Origin: Actinokineospora auranticolor
GTDB lineage: Bacteria; Actinomycetota; Actinomycetes; Mycobacteriales; Pseudonocardiaceae
Assembly: GCF_002934265.1 (NCBI RefSeq)
Contig: NZ_PTIX01000018.1
Coordinates: 1 to 64,000, forward strand
Direction of reading: 5' to 3'
Length of the DNA: 64,000 nt
The notes beneath the pieces were generated by a model. That model made no database searches. It was not told the origin of the DNA and saw only the letters and a list, made by a program, of their open reading frames with translations. Positions 19,195 through 29,745 of this stretch are shown one piece after another (positions within the stretch are counted from its first letter, which is position 1; each line of letters opens with the position of its first letter). Position numbers and translations under genes: made by a program.

Positions 19195-20298
19195 ATGCGT
19201 GCCAAGGGACTTCTGCTCGTCACCGCTCTGACACTCTCCGCCTGTGGGGCCAACCAGGCGGCGGAGCCGGAGAACCCAGGTGGGACAACGGGATCCGGTG
19301 GGGGGATCAAGGTCGGGGTCATCTTGCCCGAGACCGCCACCTCCGCGCGCTGGGAGTCGTTCGACAAGCCGATGTTGCGGGCGGCCATGGCGGCGGTGGG
19401 GTTGGACGCCGACATCCAGAACGCGCAGGGGGATGTGCAGAAGTTCAGTACGTTGGCCGACGGGATGATCAGTCAGGGGGTGCAGGTGCTGGTCATCGCG
19501 GCGATCAACAGCGAGGTGGGGGGATCGGTCGCGGACAAGGCGCGGGCGCGGGGGATCCCGACGATCGACTACGACCGGCTCAACCTCGGGGGCGGGTCCG
19601 ACTACTACGTCTCCTTCGACAACGTCAAAGTAGGTGAGCTGCAAGGGAAAGGGCTCGTCGACGCGCTCAAGGGGAAGGTCGGGGCGCAGGTCATCGAGAT
19701 CGAGGGCGCGCCGACCGACAACAACGCCACGCTGTTCCACGACGGGCAGCAGAACGTCCTCGGACCTCTCTACACCTCCGGCGCGCTCAAACTCGTGCGC
19801 TCCCAACCCATCGACGGCTGGGACAACCAGCGCGGCGGCCTGACCTTCGAGCAGATCCTCACCGGCAACGGCGGCAAGGTCGACGGTGTCGTCGCCGCCA
19901 ACGACGGGCTCGCGGGCGCCGTCATCACCGTCCTGCGCAAGAACGGCCTCAACGGCAAGGTCCCCGTCACCGGCCAGGACGCCACCGCCGACGGGCTCAT
20001 GGCCGTCCTGCGCGGCGACCAGTACATGACCGTCTTCAAACCCATCCGCGAGGAAGCCGAATCCGCCGCCAAGCTCGCCGCCGCCCTCGCCAAGGGCGAC
20101 ACCGTGGCCGCCGACAAGGTCGCCACCGACACCAGCGACGACCCCAAGGGCAAGCGACAGGTCAAATCCGTGCTCCTGGAGCCTCAACTGACCACAAAGG
20201 ACAACGTCAAGGCGGTCGTCGAACAAGGTTATGTCAAGGCGGCCGACATCTGCGGTGGCGACCTCGCTGCCACCTGCGCCCAACTCGGCATCCGGTGA
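19195..20298 (+). CDS. xylF: Sugar ABC transporter substrate-binding lipoprotein (xylose type)
   Basis: Extracytoplasmic sugar receptor anchored by lipid, 367 residues. The signal peptide ends in the lipobox LSAC, and a Gly/Thr/Ser-rich linker precedes the periplasmic-binding fold starting GIKVGVILPETATSARW. GIPTIDYDRLNL and VAANDGLAGAVI match XylF-type domains. GGGAGGG precedes the ATG at 19195. The stop overlaps the ATPase start by 4 bp. Xylose is the family-based guess; other aldoses are possible. Confidence 0.88.
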   Translation: MRAKGLLLVTALTLSACGANQAAEPENPGGTTGSGGGIKVGVILPETATSARWESFDKPMLRAAMAAVGLDADIQNAQGDVQKFSTLADGMISQGVQVLVIAAINSEVGGSVADKARARGIPTIDYDRLNLGGGSDYYVSFDNVKVGELQGKGLVDALKGKVGAQVIEIEGAPTDNNATLFHDGQQNVLGPLYTSGALKLVRSQPIDGWDNQRGGLTFEQILTGNGGKVDGVVAANDGLAGAVITVLRKNGLNGKVPVTGQDATADGLMAVLRGDQYMTVFKPIREEAESAAKLAAALAKGDTVAADKVATDTSDDPKGKRQVKSVLLEPQLTTKDNVKAVVEQGYVKAADICGGDLAATCAQLGIR

Positions 20299-21041
20299 GT
20301 GCCGTGCTGCTCGAACTCGAGAAGGCGTCCAAGAGCTTCGGCCCGGTTCGCGTGCTCCACGACGTCGACTTCGCCGTCCGCGCCGGGGAAGTGACCGCGC
20401 TGGTGGGGGACAACGGCGCCGGGAAGTCCACTTTGGTCAAGTGCCTGGCGGGCATCCACGCCGTCGACTCCGGCACGATCCGCTTCGACGGCGAACCTGT
20501 CGCCATCCCCGACCCGCGCGCCGCGGCCCGGCTCGGCATCGAGGTCGTCTACCAGGACCTCGCGCTGGCCGACAACCTCGACATCGTGCAGAACATGTTC
20601 CTCGGCCGCGAACGCGGCAGCGGCTGGCTCCTCGACGAGGCCGCCATGGAGGAAGCGGCCAGGGAAACCCTCGCCTCCCTGTCGGTCCGCACCGTCCGCT
20701 CGGTCCGCACCCCCGTCGCCCAGCTCTCCGGCGGGCAGCGCCAGACCGTCGCCATCGCCAAGTCCGTGCTGTGGCGCAGCCGCGTCGTGCTGCTCGACGA
20801 ACCCACCGCGGCGCTCGGCGTCGCGCAGACCCGCCAGGTGCTCGACCTGGTCCGCCGCCTCGCCGGGCAGGGCCTCGGCGTGGTCCTGATCAGCCACAAC
20901 CTGGCCGACGTGTTCTCCGTCGCCGACCGCGTCGCCGCCCTCTACCTCGGCCGCATGGTCGCCCAGGTGCCGATCGCCGACGTCACCCACGCCCAGGTCG
21001 TCGACCTCATCACCGCGGGCCGGACGGGGGAGCGGCCGTGA
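20295..21041 (+). CDS. Sugar ABC transporter ATP-binding protein
   Basis: Energises the sugar importer, 248 residues. Walker A is GDNGAGKST (38-46), the signature LSGGQRQ, Walker B VVLLDEP and the switch SHN. XylG, MglA and RbsA normally contain two fused ATPase domains (about 500 residues); this one has a single domain and must work as a homodimer, as in the FrcA-like subgroup. GTG start, 4-bp overlaps on both sides. Confidence 0.9.
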   Translation: MSAVLLELEKASKSFGPVRVLHDVDFAVRAGEVTALVGDNGAGKSTLVKCLAGIHAVDSGTIRFDGEPVAIPDPRAAARLGIEVVYQDLALADNLDIVQNMFLGRERGSGWLLDEAAMEEAARETLASLSVRTVRSVRTPVAQLSGGQRQTVAIAKSVLWRSRVVLLDEPTAALGVAQTRQVLDLVRRLAGQGLGVVLISHNLADVFSVADRVAALYLGRMVAQVPIADVTHAQVVDLITAGRTGERP

Positions 21042-22438
21042 CCAGGACCGACCCGGGGGTGATCACCGACTTCGGCGTCGACACCACCGCGATGTCCACT
21101 CAGGACGCCATGCGCGACTACCTGGCCCGGCTGCGCGGCGGCGACCTCGGCGCGCTGCCCGCGATCCTCGGCCTGGTCGTGCTCGTCGCGGTCTTCTGGC
21201 TGCTCTCCGACGGCTTCCTGACCCTGGACAACCTCGCCAACCTGCTCGCCCAGGGCACCGGCAAGATGATCATCGCGATGGGCCTGGTGTTCGTGCTGCT
21301 GCTCGGCGAGATCGACCTGTCCGCGGGCACCGCGTCCGGCGTCTGCGCGGCCGTCATGGCCATGCACTACGTCCGCGCGGGCAACCTCCTCGGCGGCATG
21401 GGCACGACCGTGTTCGCGGTCTTCGTCGGCGGCCTCGTCGCCGCCGCGCTGCTCGCCCTGCTGACCCGGATCTGGGCGGGCGCGGTGCTCGCGCTGGTCG
21501 GCGCCGGGATCGCGCTCGTCGGCGCGCCGCCGAACCCGTGGCTGGAGATGCTGCTCGCGGTGTGCGTCGGCGCGGCCATCGGGGTCATCACCGGCTTCCT
21601 GGTCTCCCGGATCGGCATGCCGTCGTTCGTGGTGACGCTGGCGCTGTTCATCACCTGGCAGGGCGTGATCCTGCGGTTCATCGGCGAGGGCGGGGTGTTC
21701 GGCATCGACACCCAGCCGACGCTCTTCGCCGTGGCCAACGGGAACCTGGGCGTCGCCGCGAGCTGGGGGCTGTGCGCGGTCGTCGTGCTCGGCTACGCCG
21801 CGGCGGTCGGCGGCGAACACCTGCTGAGACTCCACAGAGGACTGGTGACCGCGCCGACCCCGGTGGTCGTCGCCAAAGTGGTCGCCGTGGCCGCCGTCGC
21901 CGTACCCGCCACCTCCGCCCTCACCCTCGACCGCGCCACCAACGACTACGCCGACATCCGCGGGGTCCCCTACGTCGTCCCGATCGTGCTGGTCCTGCTC
22001 GTCGCGGGCACCTACGTGCTCAACCGCACCCGCTACGGCAGGCACGTGCACGCCGTCGGCGGCAACGCCGAGGCCGCGCGGCGCGCGGGCATCCCGGTCG
22101 GTCGGATCCGGGCCAGCGTGTTCGTGGTCGCCTCGGCCACCGCGGCCGTCGGCGCCGTCGTGTACTCGTCGAAGGTGGGGTCGGTCGACCCGCAGGCGGG
22201 CGGGCTCAATACGCTCCTGTTCGCCGTCGGCGCGGCCGTCATCGGCGGCACGTCGCTGTTCGGCGGCCGGGGTCGGGTCTCGCACGCGGTGGTCGGCGGT
22301 CTGGTGCTCGCCGTCGTGGAGAACGGGCTCGGTCTGCTCAAACAGCCCGCGGCGATGGTCAACATCGTCACCGGACTCGTCCTGCTGCTCGCCGCCACGG
22401 TCGACGCGCTCTCCCGGCGCCGGGCGGCCCGCGGCTAG
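21038..22438 (+). CDS. xylH: Sugar ABC transporter permease (xylose type)
   Basis: Membrane channel of the importer, 466 residues with roughly 12 hydrophobic segments. The family motifs GLVFVLLLGEIDLSAGT, GMPSFVVTLALF and VGGNAEAARRAGI are clear. GGGGGAG precedes the GTG at 21038, which overlaps the ATPase stop by 4 bp. The length fits XylH-type permeases, longer than the 320-residue ribose type. Confidence 0.9.
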   Translation: MTRTDPGVITDFGVDTTAMSTQDAMRDYLARLRGGDLGALPAILGLVVLVAVFWLLSDGFLTLDNLANLLAQGTGKMIIAMGLVFVLLLGEIDLSAGTASGVCAAVMAMHYVRAGNLLGGMGTTVFAVFVGGLVAAALLALLTRIWAGAVLALVGAGIALVGAPPNPWLEMLLAVCVGAAIGVITGFLVSRIGMPSFVVTLALFITWQGVILRFIGEGGVFGIDTQPTLFAVANGNLGVAASWGLCAVVVLGYAAAVGGEHLLRLHRGLVTAPTPVVVAKVVAVAAVAVPATSALTLDRATNDYADIRGVPYVVPIVLVLLVAGTYVLNRTRYGRHVHAVGGNAEAARRAGIPVGRIRASVFVVASATAAVGAVVYSSKVGSVDPQAGGLNTLLFAVGAAVIGGTSLFGGRGRVSHAVVGGLVLAVVENGLGLLKQPAAMVNIVTGLVLLLAATVDALSRRRAARG

Positions 22439-22476
22439 GGCACCTGCCCGCGGAGGGCGCTGGGAGCGATGAGGCA

Positions 22477-23634
22477 GTGACCGGGACGACCGCCGGTACC
22501 CGGCCGGACGAGGCGCGCCGCCACAACCGCACGGCCCTGCTGCGCAGGCTGCACGTCGACGGCCCCTGCACCCGCGCCGCGCTCGCGGGTGAGCTCGGCC
22601 TCAACCGCAGCACGATCAAGGCGCTGGTCGACGGCCTCGCGGCGTCGGGGATCGTGCAGGAACGCGTCCCGATGGTGCGCACCGGTGCCGGGCGGCCGTC
22701 GCTGCTCGTGCTGCCCCAGCCGCTGGCCGCCGTCGTGCTGGCCGTCGACATCCGGGTCGACCGGGTGTCCACGGCGCTGGTCGGCCTCGGCGGGCAGGTG
22801 CTGGGCCGCGACGGCTGGAACCTGCGCGGTCGCGCGGGCGAGCCCACCGAGGTCGTCACCCGGGTCGTCGAGTCGACCAGGGTGCTGACCGAGGAACTCG
22901 GCTCCCGCGTGGTGTCCGCCGGGGTGTCCGTGCCGGGCGTCGTCCGGCGGCTCGACGGGTACGTGCACGAGGCGCCGAACCTGGGCTGGACCGACGTCCC
23001 GCTCGGGCACCGGCTGACCACCGCGCTCGGCGCGCCCGCGCGGGTCGGCAACGACGCCGAGCTCGCCGCCCTGGCCGAACACCTGCGCGGCGCCGCCCGG
23101 GGCGCCCGGGACGCGGTCTACCTCTCGGCCGACATCGGCGTCGGCGGCGGCGTCATCTCCGGCGGCTCCGCGCTGCGCGGCACCGCGGGGTACGTGGGGG
23201 AACTGGGGCACATGGTGGTCAACCCGGCGGGCGCCGCCTGCTACTGCGGCAGCCGGGGCTGCTGGGAGACGGAGGTCGGGGAGCAGGCCCTGCGCCGCGC
23301 ACTCGACCTGCCCGCGCACTCACCCCGGGGCGCCGTCGTCGCCGAACTCCGGCTCCCGGCGGCCCCGGCCCGGCTCGCCGAGTTCACCGGCTGGCTGGCG
23401 GCGGGCCTGGTGACCGTGGTCAACGTGTTCGCACCCGAATTGGTCGTGCTGGGCGACCTGTTCACCGCGCTGCCCCGGTCGGTCGTCGCGGAGGTCGCCG
23501 CGGCCGTCGCCGAGCGCAGCCTGGTCAGCCGGGCCCTCGGCGGCACCGATCTCCGGGTCTCCACCCTGGGCGCCGACGCCAAGCTCCTCGGTGCCGCCGA
23601 ACTCGCCTTCGAACCGGTCCTCGACACCGTCTGA
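22477..23634 (+). CDS. ROK-family transcriptional regulator (XylR-like)
   Basis: Sugar-responsive repressor of 385 residues. An N-terminal winged helix (TRAALAGELGLNRSTIKALVDGL split over about 32-56) is followed by a ROK sugar-kinase-like domain. The zinc site is CYCGSRGCWE. Kinase ROK motifs are partly kept (GVSVPGVV, GNDAELAALAEH). It ends the sugar operon and is the obvious candidate to control it, possibly through the inverted repeat at 19156-19174. GTG at 22477 after GAGG. Confidence 0.9.
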   Translation: MTGTTAGTRPDEARRHNRTALLRRLHVDGPCTRAALAGELGLNRSTIKALVDGLAASGIVQERVPMVRTGAGRPSLLVLPQPLAAVVLAVDIRVDRVSTALVGLGGQVLGRDGWNLRGRAGEPTEVVTRVVESTRVLTEELGSRVVSAGVSVPGVVRRLDGYVHEAPNLGWTDVPLGHRLTTALGAPARVGNDAELAALAEHLRGAARGARDAVYLSADIGVGGGVISGGSALRGTAGYVGELGHMVVNPAGAACYCGSRGCWETEVGEQALRRALDLPAHSPRGAVVAELRLPAAPARLAEFTGWLAAGLVTVVNVFAPELVVLGDLFTALPRSVVAEVAAAVAERSLVSRALGGTDLRVSTLGADAKLLGAAELAFEPVLDTV

Positions 23635-23638
23635 AAAG

Positions 23639-23676
23639 CACAGCGGGCGGGATCCCGAGGGATCCCGCCCGCTGTG
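23639..23676. terminator. Bidirectional hairpin terminator
   Basis: CACAGCGGGCGGGATCCC and GGGATCCCGCCCGCTGTG form an 18-bp perfect inverted repeat with a 2-nt centre, starting 4 nt after the ROK gene and preceding the convergent DUF7455 gene. Confidence 0.8.
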
Positions 23677-23686
23677 GGTGTAGTGG

Positions 23687-23875
23687 CTACTTTTCGCCCT
23701 TCTGCAGTTCCGCGGACATCGCACGCAGGCGCTCCTCGTGGGCGCGGGCGTGGTGGCCGCAGAAGAGCAGCTCGCCTCCGGAGGGAAGTACGGCGCGGAC
23801 CTGAGCAGCCGCACCGCACCGGTCGCACCGGTCGGCAGCGGTCAGCTCGGGGCGGGTGAGCGTCGTCGTCGTCAT
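23687..23875 (-). CDS. DUF7455 small zinc-binding-like protein
   Basis: Conserved actinobacterial protein of 62 residues, function unknown, usually found near sigA or sigB. The sequence TAADRCDRCGAAAQVRAV and LLFCGHHARAHEERLR carries a CxxC plus CxHH set suited to one zinc ion. GGAGGGAG precedes the ATG at 23875. A 9-bp hairpin at 23896-23918 (GGCACCGGG/CCCGGTGCC) lies in its leader. Confidence 0.9.
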   Translation of the reverse strand: MTTTTLTRPELTAADRCDRCGAAAQVRAVLPSGGELLFCGHHARAHEERLRAMSAELQKGEK

Positions 23876-24270
23876 GGGAGTTCTCCCTCCGTCCCGGCAC
23901 CGGGTTACGCCCGGTGCCCTTGTCGGCTGCGGTCACGGAGGGAAACGCTCCGCCGTGTTCGCACTACCTACTCTTACAGACGCTCGGGCCTCCGGCAGTG
24001 TTCCCGCGCCCGATGCGCGGGGACACTGGCGATGATTAACCCGGTTGGCCCAGAGCTTCGCGCCGATTCGTGGTGCTAGCTGGGGTTCTACCGGGCGTAT
24101 CGCCGGGTTGGCCACCCGATGTCCGCCTACGTTGTTCACCATCGGCGAACGCTCGCCGGGCCGTAGGCAAACCGGGTAACCCGATTCGGGCGGGTGGTCG
24201 CGGCTACCGCGGGTAGTCACGGGGGCGACCCGCATCTAGGCTGTGCTCGACCGTCTTCCCCACCGGTGAG
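23876..24270. other. Intergenic region with two hairpins
   Basis: Besides the 23896-23918 hairpin, CAGTGTTCCCGCGC (23996-24009) and GCGCGGGGACACTG (24015-24028) form a 14-bp stem with one G-T type mismatch and a 5-nt loop. It could be a terminator or part of a small RNA. No convincing ORF is present. Confidence 0.5.
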
Positions 24271-24741
24271 GTGCCCGGCAATGCCCACTCCCGACTTCCG
24301 CCGCGGCGTCGCCCGGTGAAGCCGGACGACTCCCGTCCGGGGCTCTCGATGGTGTCCGGTGGTGGCGAGGCCACCGCCGGGCGTGGGACGCTGCGACTCG
24401 TGCCCGCCGCCCCGCCGCCCTGCCTGCCCGGCTGCGAGTACGCCACCCGGCGCGCGCACGACCTCTCCGACCCGATGAACAGCGGCCACACCTGCGTGGT
24501 GACCCTCGCCGAGGTCACCACCCTCGGCGACCGGCTGGTCGTGGTCCAGGCGATCCGCTGGGCGGACGCGACCGGGATCAGCGAACCCGGCTTCGTCGAG
24601 ATCCGCGCCGACTCGGGCGCGGGCATCGATGAGGAGGGCTTCAGCCCCGTCGCCGCGGCCGAACTCGGCGCCGCCTTCGCCGCGGGCGCCACCCTCATCC
24701 GCGACTTCGACCGCCCCGCCGAAGCCGCCGACACCCCCTGA
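24271..24741 (+). CDS. Hypothetical protein, DUF6907-like
   Basis: A 156-residue protein with a Cys/His-containing segment (PPPCLPGCEYATRRAHD, then NSGHTC) followed by an alpha/beta part ending GATLIRDFDRP. This resembles the DUF6907 family of actinobacteria, in which a CPxxC-like motif precedes a short domain; the match is from memory and moderate. The ATG at 24271 has GAGG nine nt upstream. Internal starts at 24316 (GTG) and 24349 (ATG) are possible, so the first 26 residues are uncertain. Confidence 0.55.
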   Translation: MPGNAHSRLPPRRRPVKPDDSRPGLSMVSGGGEATAGRGTLRLVPAAPPPCLPGCEYATRRAHDLSDPMNSGHTCVVTLAEVTTLGDRLVVVQAIRWADATGISEPGFVEIRADSGAGIDEEGFSPVAAAELGAAFAAGATLIRDFDRPAEAADTP

Positions 24742-24795
24742 CGCACCAGGTGCCCGCTGGACGCCACGCCGCGCTCTGCGCCGGCTCGGCCCTCC

Positions 24796-25134
24796 CTACA
24801 GCAGGCCGAGCGCGACCTTCAGGGCGTCATTGACGCGGTTCATCGTCGCCGGTGGCAACGCGCCCAGGTCGCGGGTCACCTCGTCGCGGTAGACCTCGAC
24901 GACGTCGTCCGCCAGCGCACTGCCGGTCCACGGGCCGTTCCGGTGGTCCAAGTCCACGATGCTGTCGAGCCTCGGCTTGGGGGCGGTGGTGAGCCGGATG
25001 GCCAAGAAGGACTCAAGAGCCCCGTTGCGCTGGTTGTTCGACACCGCCAGGTAGTACTTCTCGCCCGGGTTTCCGCCCAAGTCGGCGCCGTAGACCCGAC
25101 CGCGAACAATCGTGCCCGCTGATCCACTGCTCAC
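24796..25134 (-). CDS. Type II toxin, PemK/MazF family
   Basis: Probable sequence-specific mRNA interferase of 112 residues with the PemK/MazF fold: IVRGRVYGADLGGNPGEKYY at the N-terminus, then YYLAVSNNQRN and the strand LTTAPKPR. The length is normal. It overlaps the upstream antitoxin by 4 bp, the usual order (antitoxin first). No second copy is seen in the window. Confidence 0.82.
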   Translation of the reverse strand: MSSGSAGTIVRGRVYGADLGGNPGEKYYLAVSNNQRNGALESFLAIRLTTAPKPRLDSIVDLDHRNGPWTGSALADDVVEVYRDEVTRDLGALPPATMNRVNDALKVALGLL

Positions 25135-25442
25135 GCGTCAGCCGCCCACCTCGCCGCGGCGCGATTCCGTCGCGACGTGACTTCGGCCCGCTGCGCGGTG
25201 GCTTCCGCCGCGGAACGGCTCTGGGCCAATTCCGCGTAGCCGATCTCCCGGGCCTTCTCCCGCAGGGTCTCCATGCCGATGGCCAGGACCGCGTGCGCCA
25301 CCTGGGCTCGCGAGGTACCGACCTCGCCGGTCAGGGCGATCAGGGCATCTCGCAGGACGTTGCCGTTTTCCAGCAACGCCGTCAACAGTCCCTGCTCTTC
25401 GGGCGAGACGGGAATGTTCTCACGTCTGGTGGCGGCAGCCAT
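25131..25442 (-). CDS. Putative antitoxin paired with the PemK/MazF toxin
   Basis: A 103-residue, Ala/Arg/Glu-rich, mostly helical protein with no family I recognise. Role inferred from position: it precedes the toxin with a 4-bp overlap. The middle (GTSRAQVAHAVLAIGMETLR) could be a ribbon-helix-helix-like or regulatory region and the C-terminus is basic. ATG at 25442 is used; an ATG at 25451 lies in frame. The start codon sits inside a TGTTACA-N5-TGTCACA repeat, and no ribosome-binding site is visible. Confidence 0.65.
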   Translation of the reverse strand: MAAATRRENIPVSPEEQGLLTALLENGNVLRDALIALTGEVGTSRAQVAHAVLAIGMETLREKAREIGYAELAQSRSAAEATAQRAEVTSRRNRAAARWAADA

Positions 25443-25460
25443 GTTACACATTTTGTCACA
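25442..25460. promoter_or_regulatory. Candidate autoregulatory operator of the toxin-antitoxin pair
   Basis: TGTTACA-CATTT-TGTCACA places two TGTNACA half-sites over the antitoxin start. Each half-site is itself near-palindromic. Repression at the start codon would fit autoregulation and a leaderless or very short leader transcript. Confidence 0.4.
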
Positions 25461-25515
25461 TCAACCGGGGCACCCAGTGCCGACTTGTGGGTGTCGAGGC
25501 CCTGACACGCACGAC

Positions 25516-25545
25516 GGGCTGTCCACTCGTCCGAGTGGACAGCCC
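25516..25545. terminator. Hairpin terminator of sigA
   Basis: GGGCTGTCCACTCG and CGAGTGGACAGCCC form a perfect 14-bp stem with a 2-nt centre, 21 bp beyond the sigA stop. Confidence 0.75.
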
Positions 25546-25566
25546 TTCGTGGCCGTGTGTGTTGGC

Positions 25567-26877
<1,311 letters not shown>

Positions 26878-26991
26878 GTACGCCCTTTCACAACAGTCCA
26901 ACACGGCACGGCCGGAAACAATGCGTTGACCAGGCCGTTGCCGGAGTTCGGGGGAGTGCCCTGAGGCTGTACCGCCGCGGGCTTGCGTTCC

Positions 26992-26997
26992 ATTGTA
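26992..26997 (-). promoter_or_regulatory. Candidate -10 element of sigA
   Basis: TACAAT on the minus strand, a close match to TANNNT. No good -35 is seen at the expected distance, so this is tentative. Confidence 0.35.
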
Positions 26998-27066
26998 GCG
27001 ACGGATCGCGCCGCGGCGGGCGGCGCCAAGGTCGGAAAGTCTACCCGGCGCGCCGCGCGCCCCGGC

Positions 27067-27828
<762 letters not shown>

Positions 27829-27919
27829 CCCCGGGTCCTCTCCTACTCGATTCAGCAGCGTCACCGGCTGACCCTAGCCCGCACGGGCCGCGGGCTCGAC
27901 CCTGTGGTCCGATAGCCAG

Positions 27920-28723
27920 GTGGGGACCACAGAGCAGAACCTCGCCGAGATCGCCGTGACCGTCGCCACCGAGGCGGGCGAGCTGGCCAGGGCGACCCGG
28001 GGAAACGCGATCCGGGAGATCACCACCAAGTCCACCGCGACCGACGTGGTCACCGCCGCGGACACCGCGGCCGAGGCCCTGATCCGGGACAGACTCCGGC
28101 AACTGCGCCCCGGCGACGCGGTGCTCGGTGAGGAGGCGGGCGGCCGCGTGGGCGCGGGCGTCACGTGGGTCGTCGACCCGATCGACGGGACGGTCAACTA
28201 CCTGTACGGCTACCCCTGGTACGCGGTGTCGGTGGCCGCCCAGGTGGACGGCGTGTCGATCGCCGGTGCGGTGGTCGAACCCGCTTCGGGACGCGTGTGG
28301 AGCGCCGCCGCGGGGCACGGTGCGTGGCTGGGCGGGGAGCGGCTGCGGGTGTCGGCGCCCGCGAGCCTGGAGCTGACGCTGCTGGCCACGGGGTTCGGGT
28401 ACGCGGTCGAGCGCCGCAGGCACCAGGCCGCCGTGGTCGCGGCGCTGCTCGGCCGCGTCCGCGACATCCGCCGCAACGGCTCGGCGGCCCTGGACCTGTG
28501 CGCGGTCGCGGCGGGCTGGGTCGACGCCTACTGCGAGCGCGGCCTGTCCCGCTGGGACTGGGCGGCGGGGGCGCTGATCGCCGCCGAGGCGGGCGCGGAC
28601 GTGCGGCTGCCGGGCGAGGCCCCGGAGCTGGGCGCGGACGCGGTGTTCGCCAGCGCCCCGTCGGTGGCCGAACCACTGCGCGCGGCCTTGGTGGAGAGCG
28701 GCATGGGCGCCTTCGACTCCTGA
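27920..28723 (+). CDS. suhB: Inositol monophosphatase family protein
   Basis: Hydrolyses inositol 1-phosphate or a related phosphate; in actinobacteria myo-inositol feeds mycothiol and phosphatidylinositol. The 267-residue protein carries EEAGG (metal site), WVVDPIDGTVNYLYG and SRWDWAAGALIAAEAGA, the three metal-binding motifs of the family. GTG at 27920. Divergent from ppgK by 91 bp. Confidence 0.92.
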   Translation: MGTTEQNLAEIAVTVATEAGELARATRGNAIREITTKSTATDVVTAADTAAEALIRDRLRQLRPGDAVLGEEAGGRVGAGVTWVVDPIDGTVNYLYGYPWYAVSVAAQVDGVSIAGAVVEPASGRVWSAAAGHGAWLGGERLRVSAPASLELTLLATGFGYAVERRRHQAAVVAALLGRVRDIRRNGSAALDLCAVAAGWVDAYCERGLSRWDWAAGALIAAEAGADVRLPGEAPELGADAVFASAPSVAEPLRAALVESGMGAFDS

Positions 28724-29055
28724 CCGCCGCGCCCACTGCCCACCCGCTGAGCCGCCGCCTGACCAAGTCCGTGTCCAGCGCCGGGACGGCCACCTCAGCG
28801 CGTTTCGGCCCCAGCGCCCGCGAGGGGTCCCCCGCCATAGGGGAACCCCTATTTGTGACGCTATCGGGGCCGGTGGGCGGGGCGGAAGCCGTCGAGGTCG
28901 TCCTGTGGACAACTCCGGGGCATGGGGACCGCGGACCCGGTGCGCCGCCAGTCAAGATCGACTAGCGGTCGGACCGGTGCGGGGATCGGATCGACCAGAC
29001 CAGGTCGGTGCGCGGGAACGGATCGACCAAGCCGGGTCGGCGTGCGGGGACAGCG
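28724..29055. other. Intergenic region between convergent suhB and cei
   Basis: Contains the second copy of the DnaA-box element (28809-28916), followed by three short GATCGA/GGATCGAC-type repeats at about 28957-29030. No gene is evident. Confidence 0.55.
28809..28916 (-). repeat. Dispersed intergenic element, copy 2, with DnaA box
   Basis: Reverse-strand match to 18943-19048. It reads GGAGTTGTCCACAG from 28916 downward, keeps the same 42-nt spacing to CCCCGATAG, and ends with the shared ACCCCTCGCGGGCGCTGGGG at 28809. The DnaA box TTGTCCACA covers 28912-28904. The copy lies between two convergent genes. Confidence 0.8.
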
Positions 29056-29745
29056 TCAGGAGCAGCGGGTGGCGCGCGCGGCCTTGATCAGCGACTCGTC
29101 GATCTGGGGGGCCACGCCGTCGGTTTGCAGGCCGCCGCCACCCGGGTTGCTCTGCGCCCACTCGGTCAGCCGCTCCAGCACCCGGCGGGCCTCCGGGGTG
29201 GGCTGCAGGTGGTCGAAGTCCTTGCCGATGGCCAGGTCGACGGTGGCGTCCTTGCGCTCGTCCTTGACGAACTCCGCGCACGGCTCCAGCACGCTCAACG
29301 TCCGCGCCACGCTCATGCCGCCCTGCCCGAAGCGGATCTGGGCGCGGCAGGCGAGGGTGCCGCCCGGGTAGAGGGAGTCGGTGGTCGCGTCACTGATCTG
29401 GGTGAAACCCAGATCGCGCAGGGTCTCGGTGACCGAACCCGCCAGCCCGCGCTGCCCACCCGCGTTCAGCACCCGCACCAGGCCCTCGCCCGCCGGGGCG
29501 AGCGGGGTGCGGTCCAGCGCGTCGGCGGGCTGCACTTGGCCCGGCGGCAGCGGCGCGGGCTTGCCGTCCACCGGGGCCTGCGGCTGCGCGGCGGGGCAGG
29601 CGAGGTTGTCCGCGCCCGTCGAGTCGCTCTGGATGACCCGCAGCCACACCACACCGGTGACCACGGCCAGCACCGCCATGAGCACGACCGCGGGCAGCGG
29701 GCGCCGCCTGCGGTACCGCTGGGCCCTCTGAATCCCTGCTGACAC
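29056..29745 (-). CDS. cei: Cell envelope integrity protein with LytR C-terminal domain
   Basis: A 229-residue membrane-anchored protein, homologous by family and position to mycobacterial Cei (Rv2700). One transmembrane helix (PAVVLMAVLAVVTGVVWLRV, about 18-37) precedes a proline-rich linker and a LytR_C domain beginning VRVLNAGGQRGLAGSVTETL. Four cysteines in the extracytoplasmic part may form disulfides. GGGAGGG lies 7 nt before the GTG at 29745. Confidence 0.88.
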   Translation of the reverse strand: MSAGIQRAQRYRRRRPLPAVVLMAVLAVVTGVVWLRVIQSDSTGADNLACPAAQPQAPVDGKPAPLPPGQVQPADALDRTPLAPAGEGLVRVLNAGGQRGLAGSVTETLRDLGFTQISDATTDSLYPGGTLACRAQIRFGQGGMSVARTLSVLEPCAEFVKDERKDATVDLAIGKDFDHLQPTPEARRVLERLTEWAQSNPGGGGLQTDGVAPQIDESLIKAARATRCS

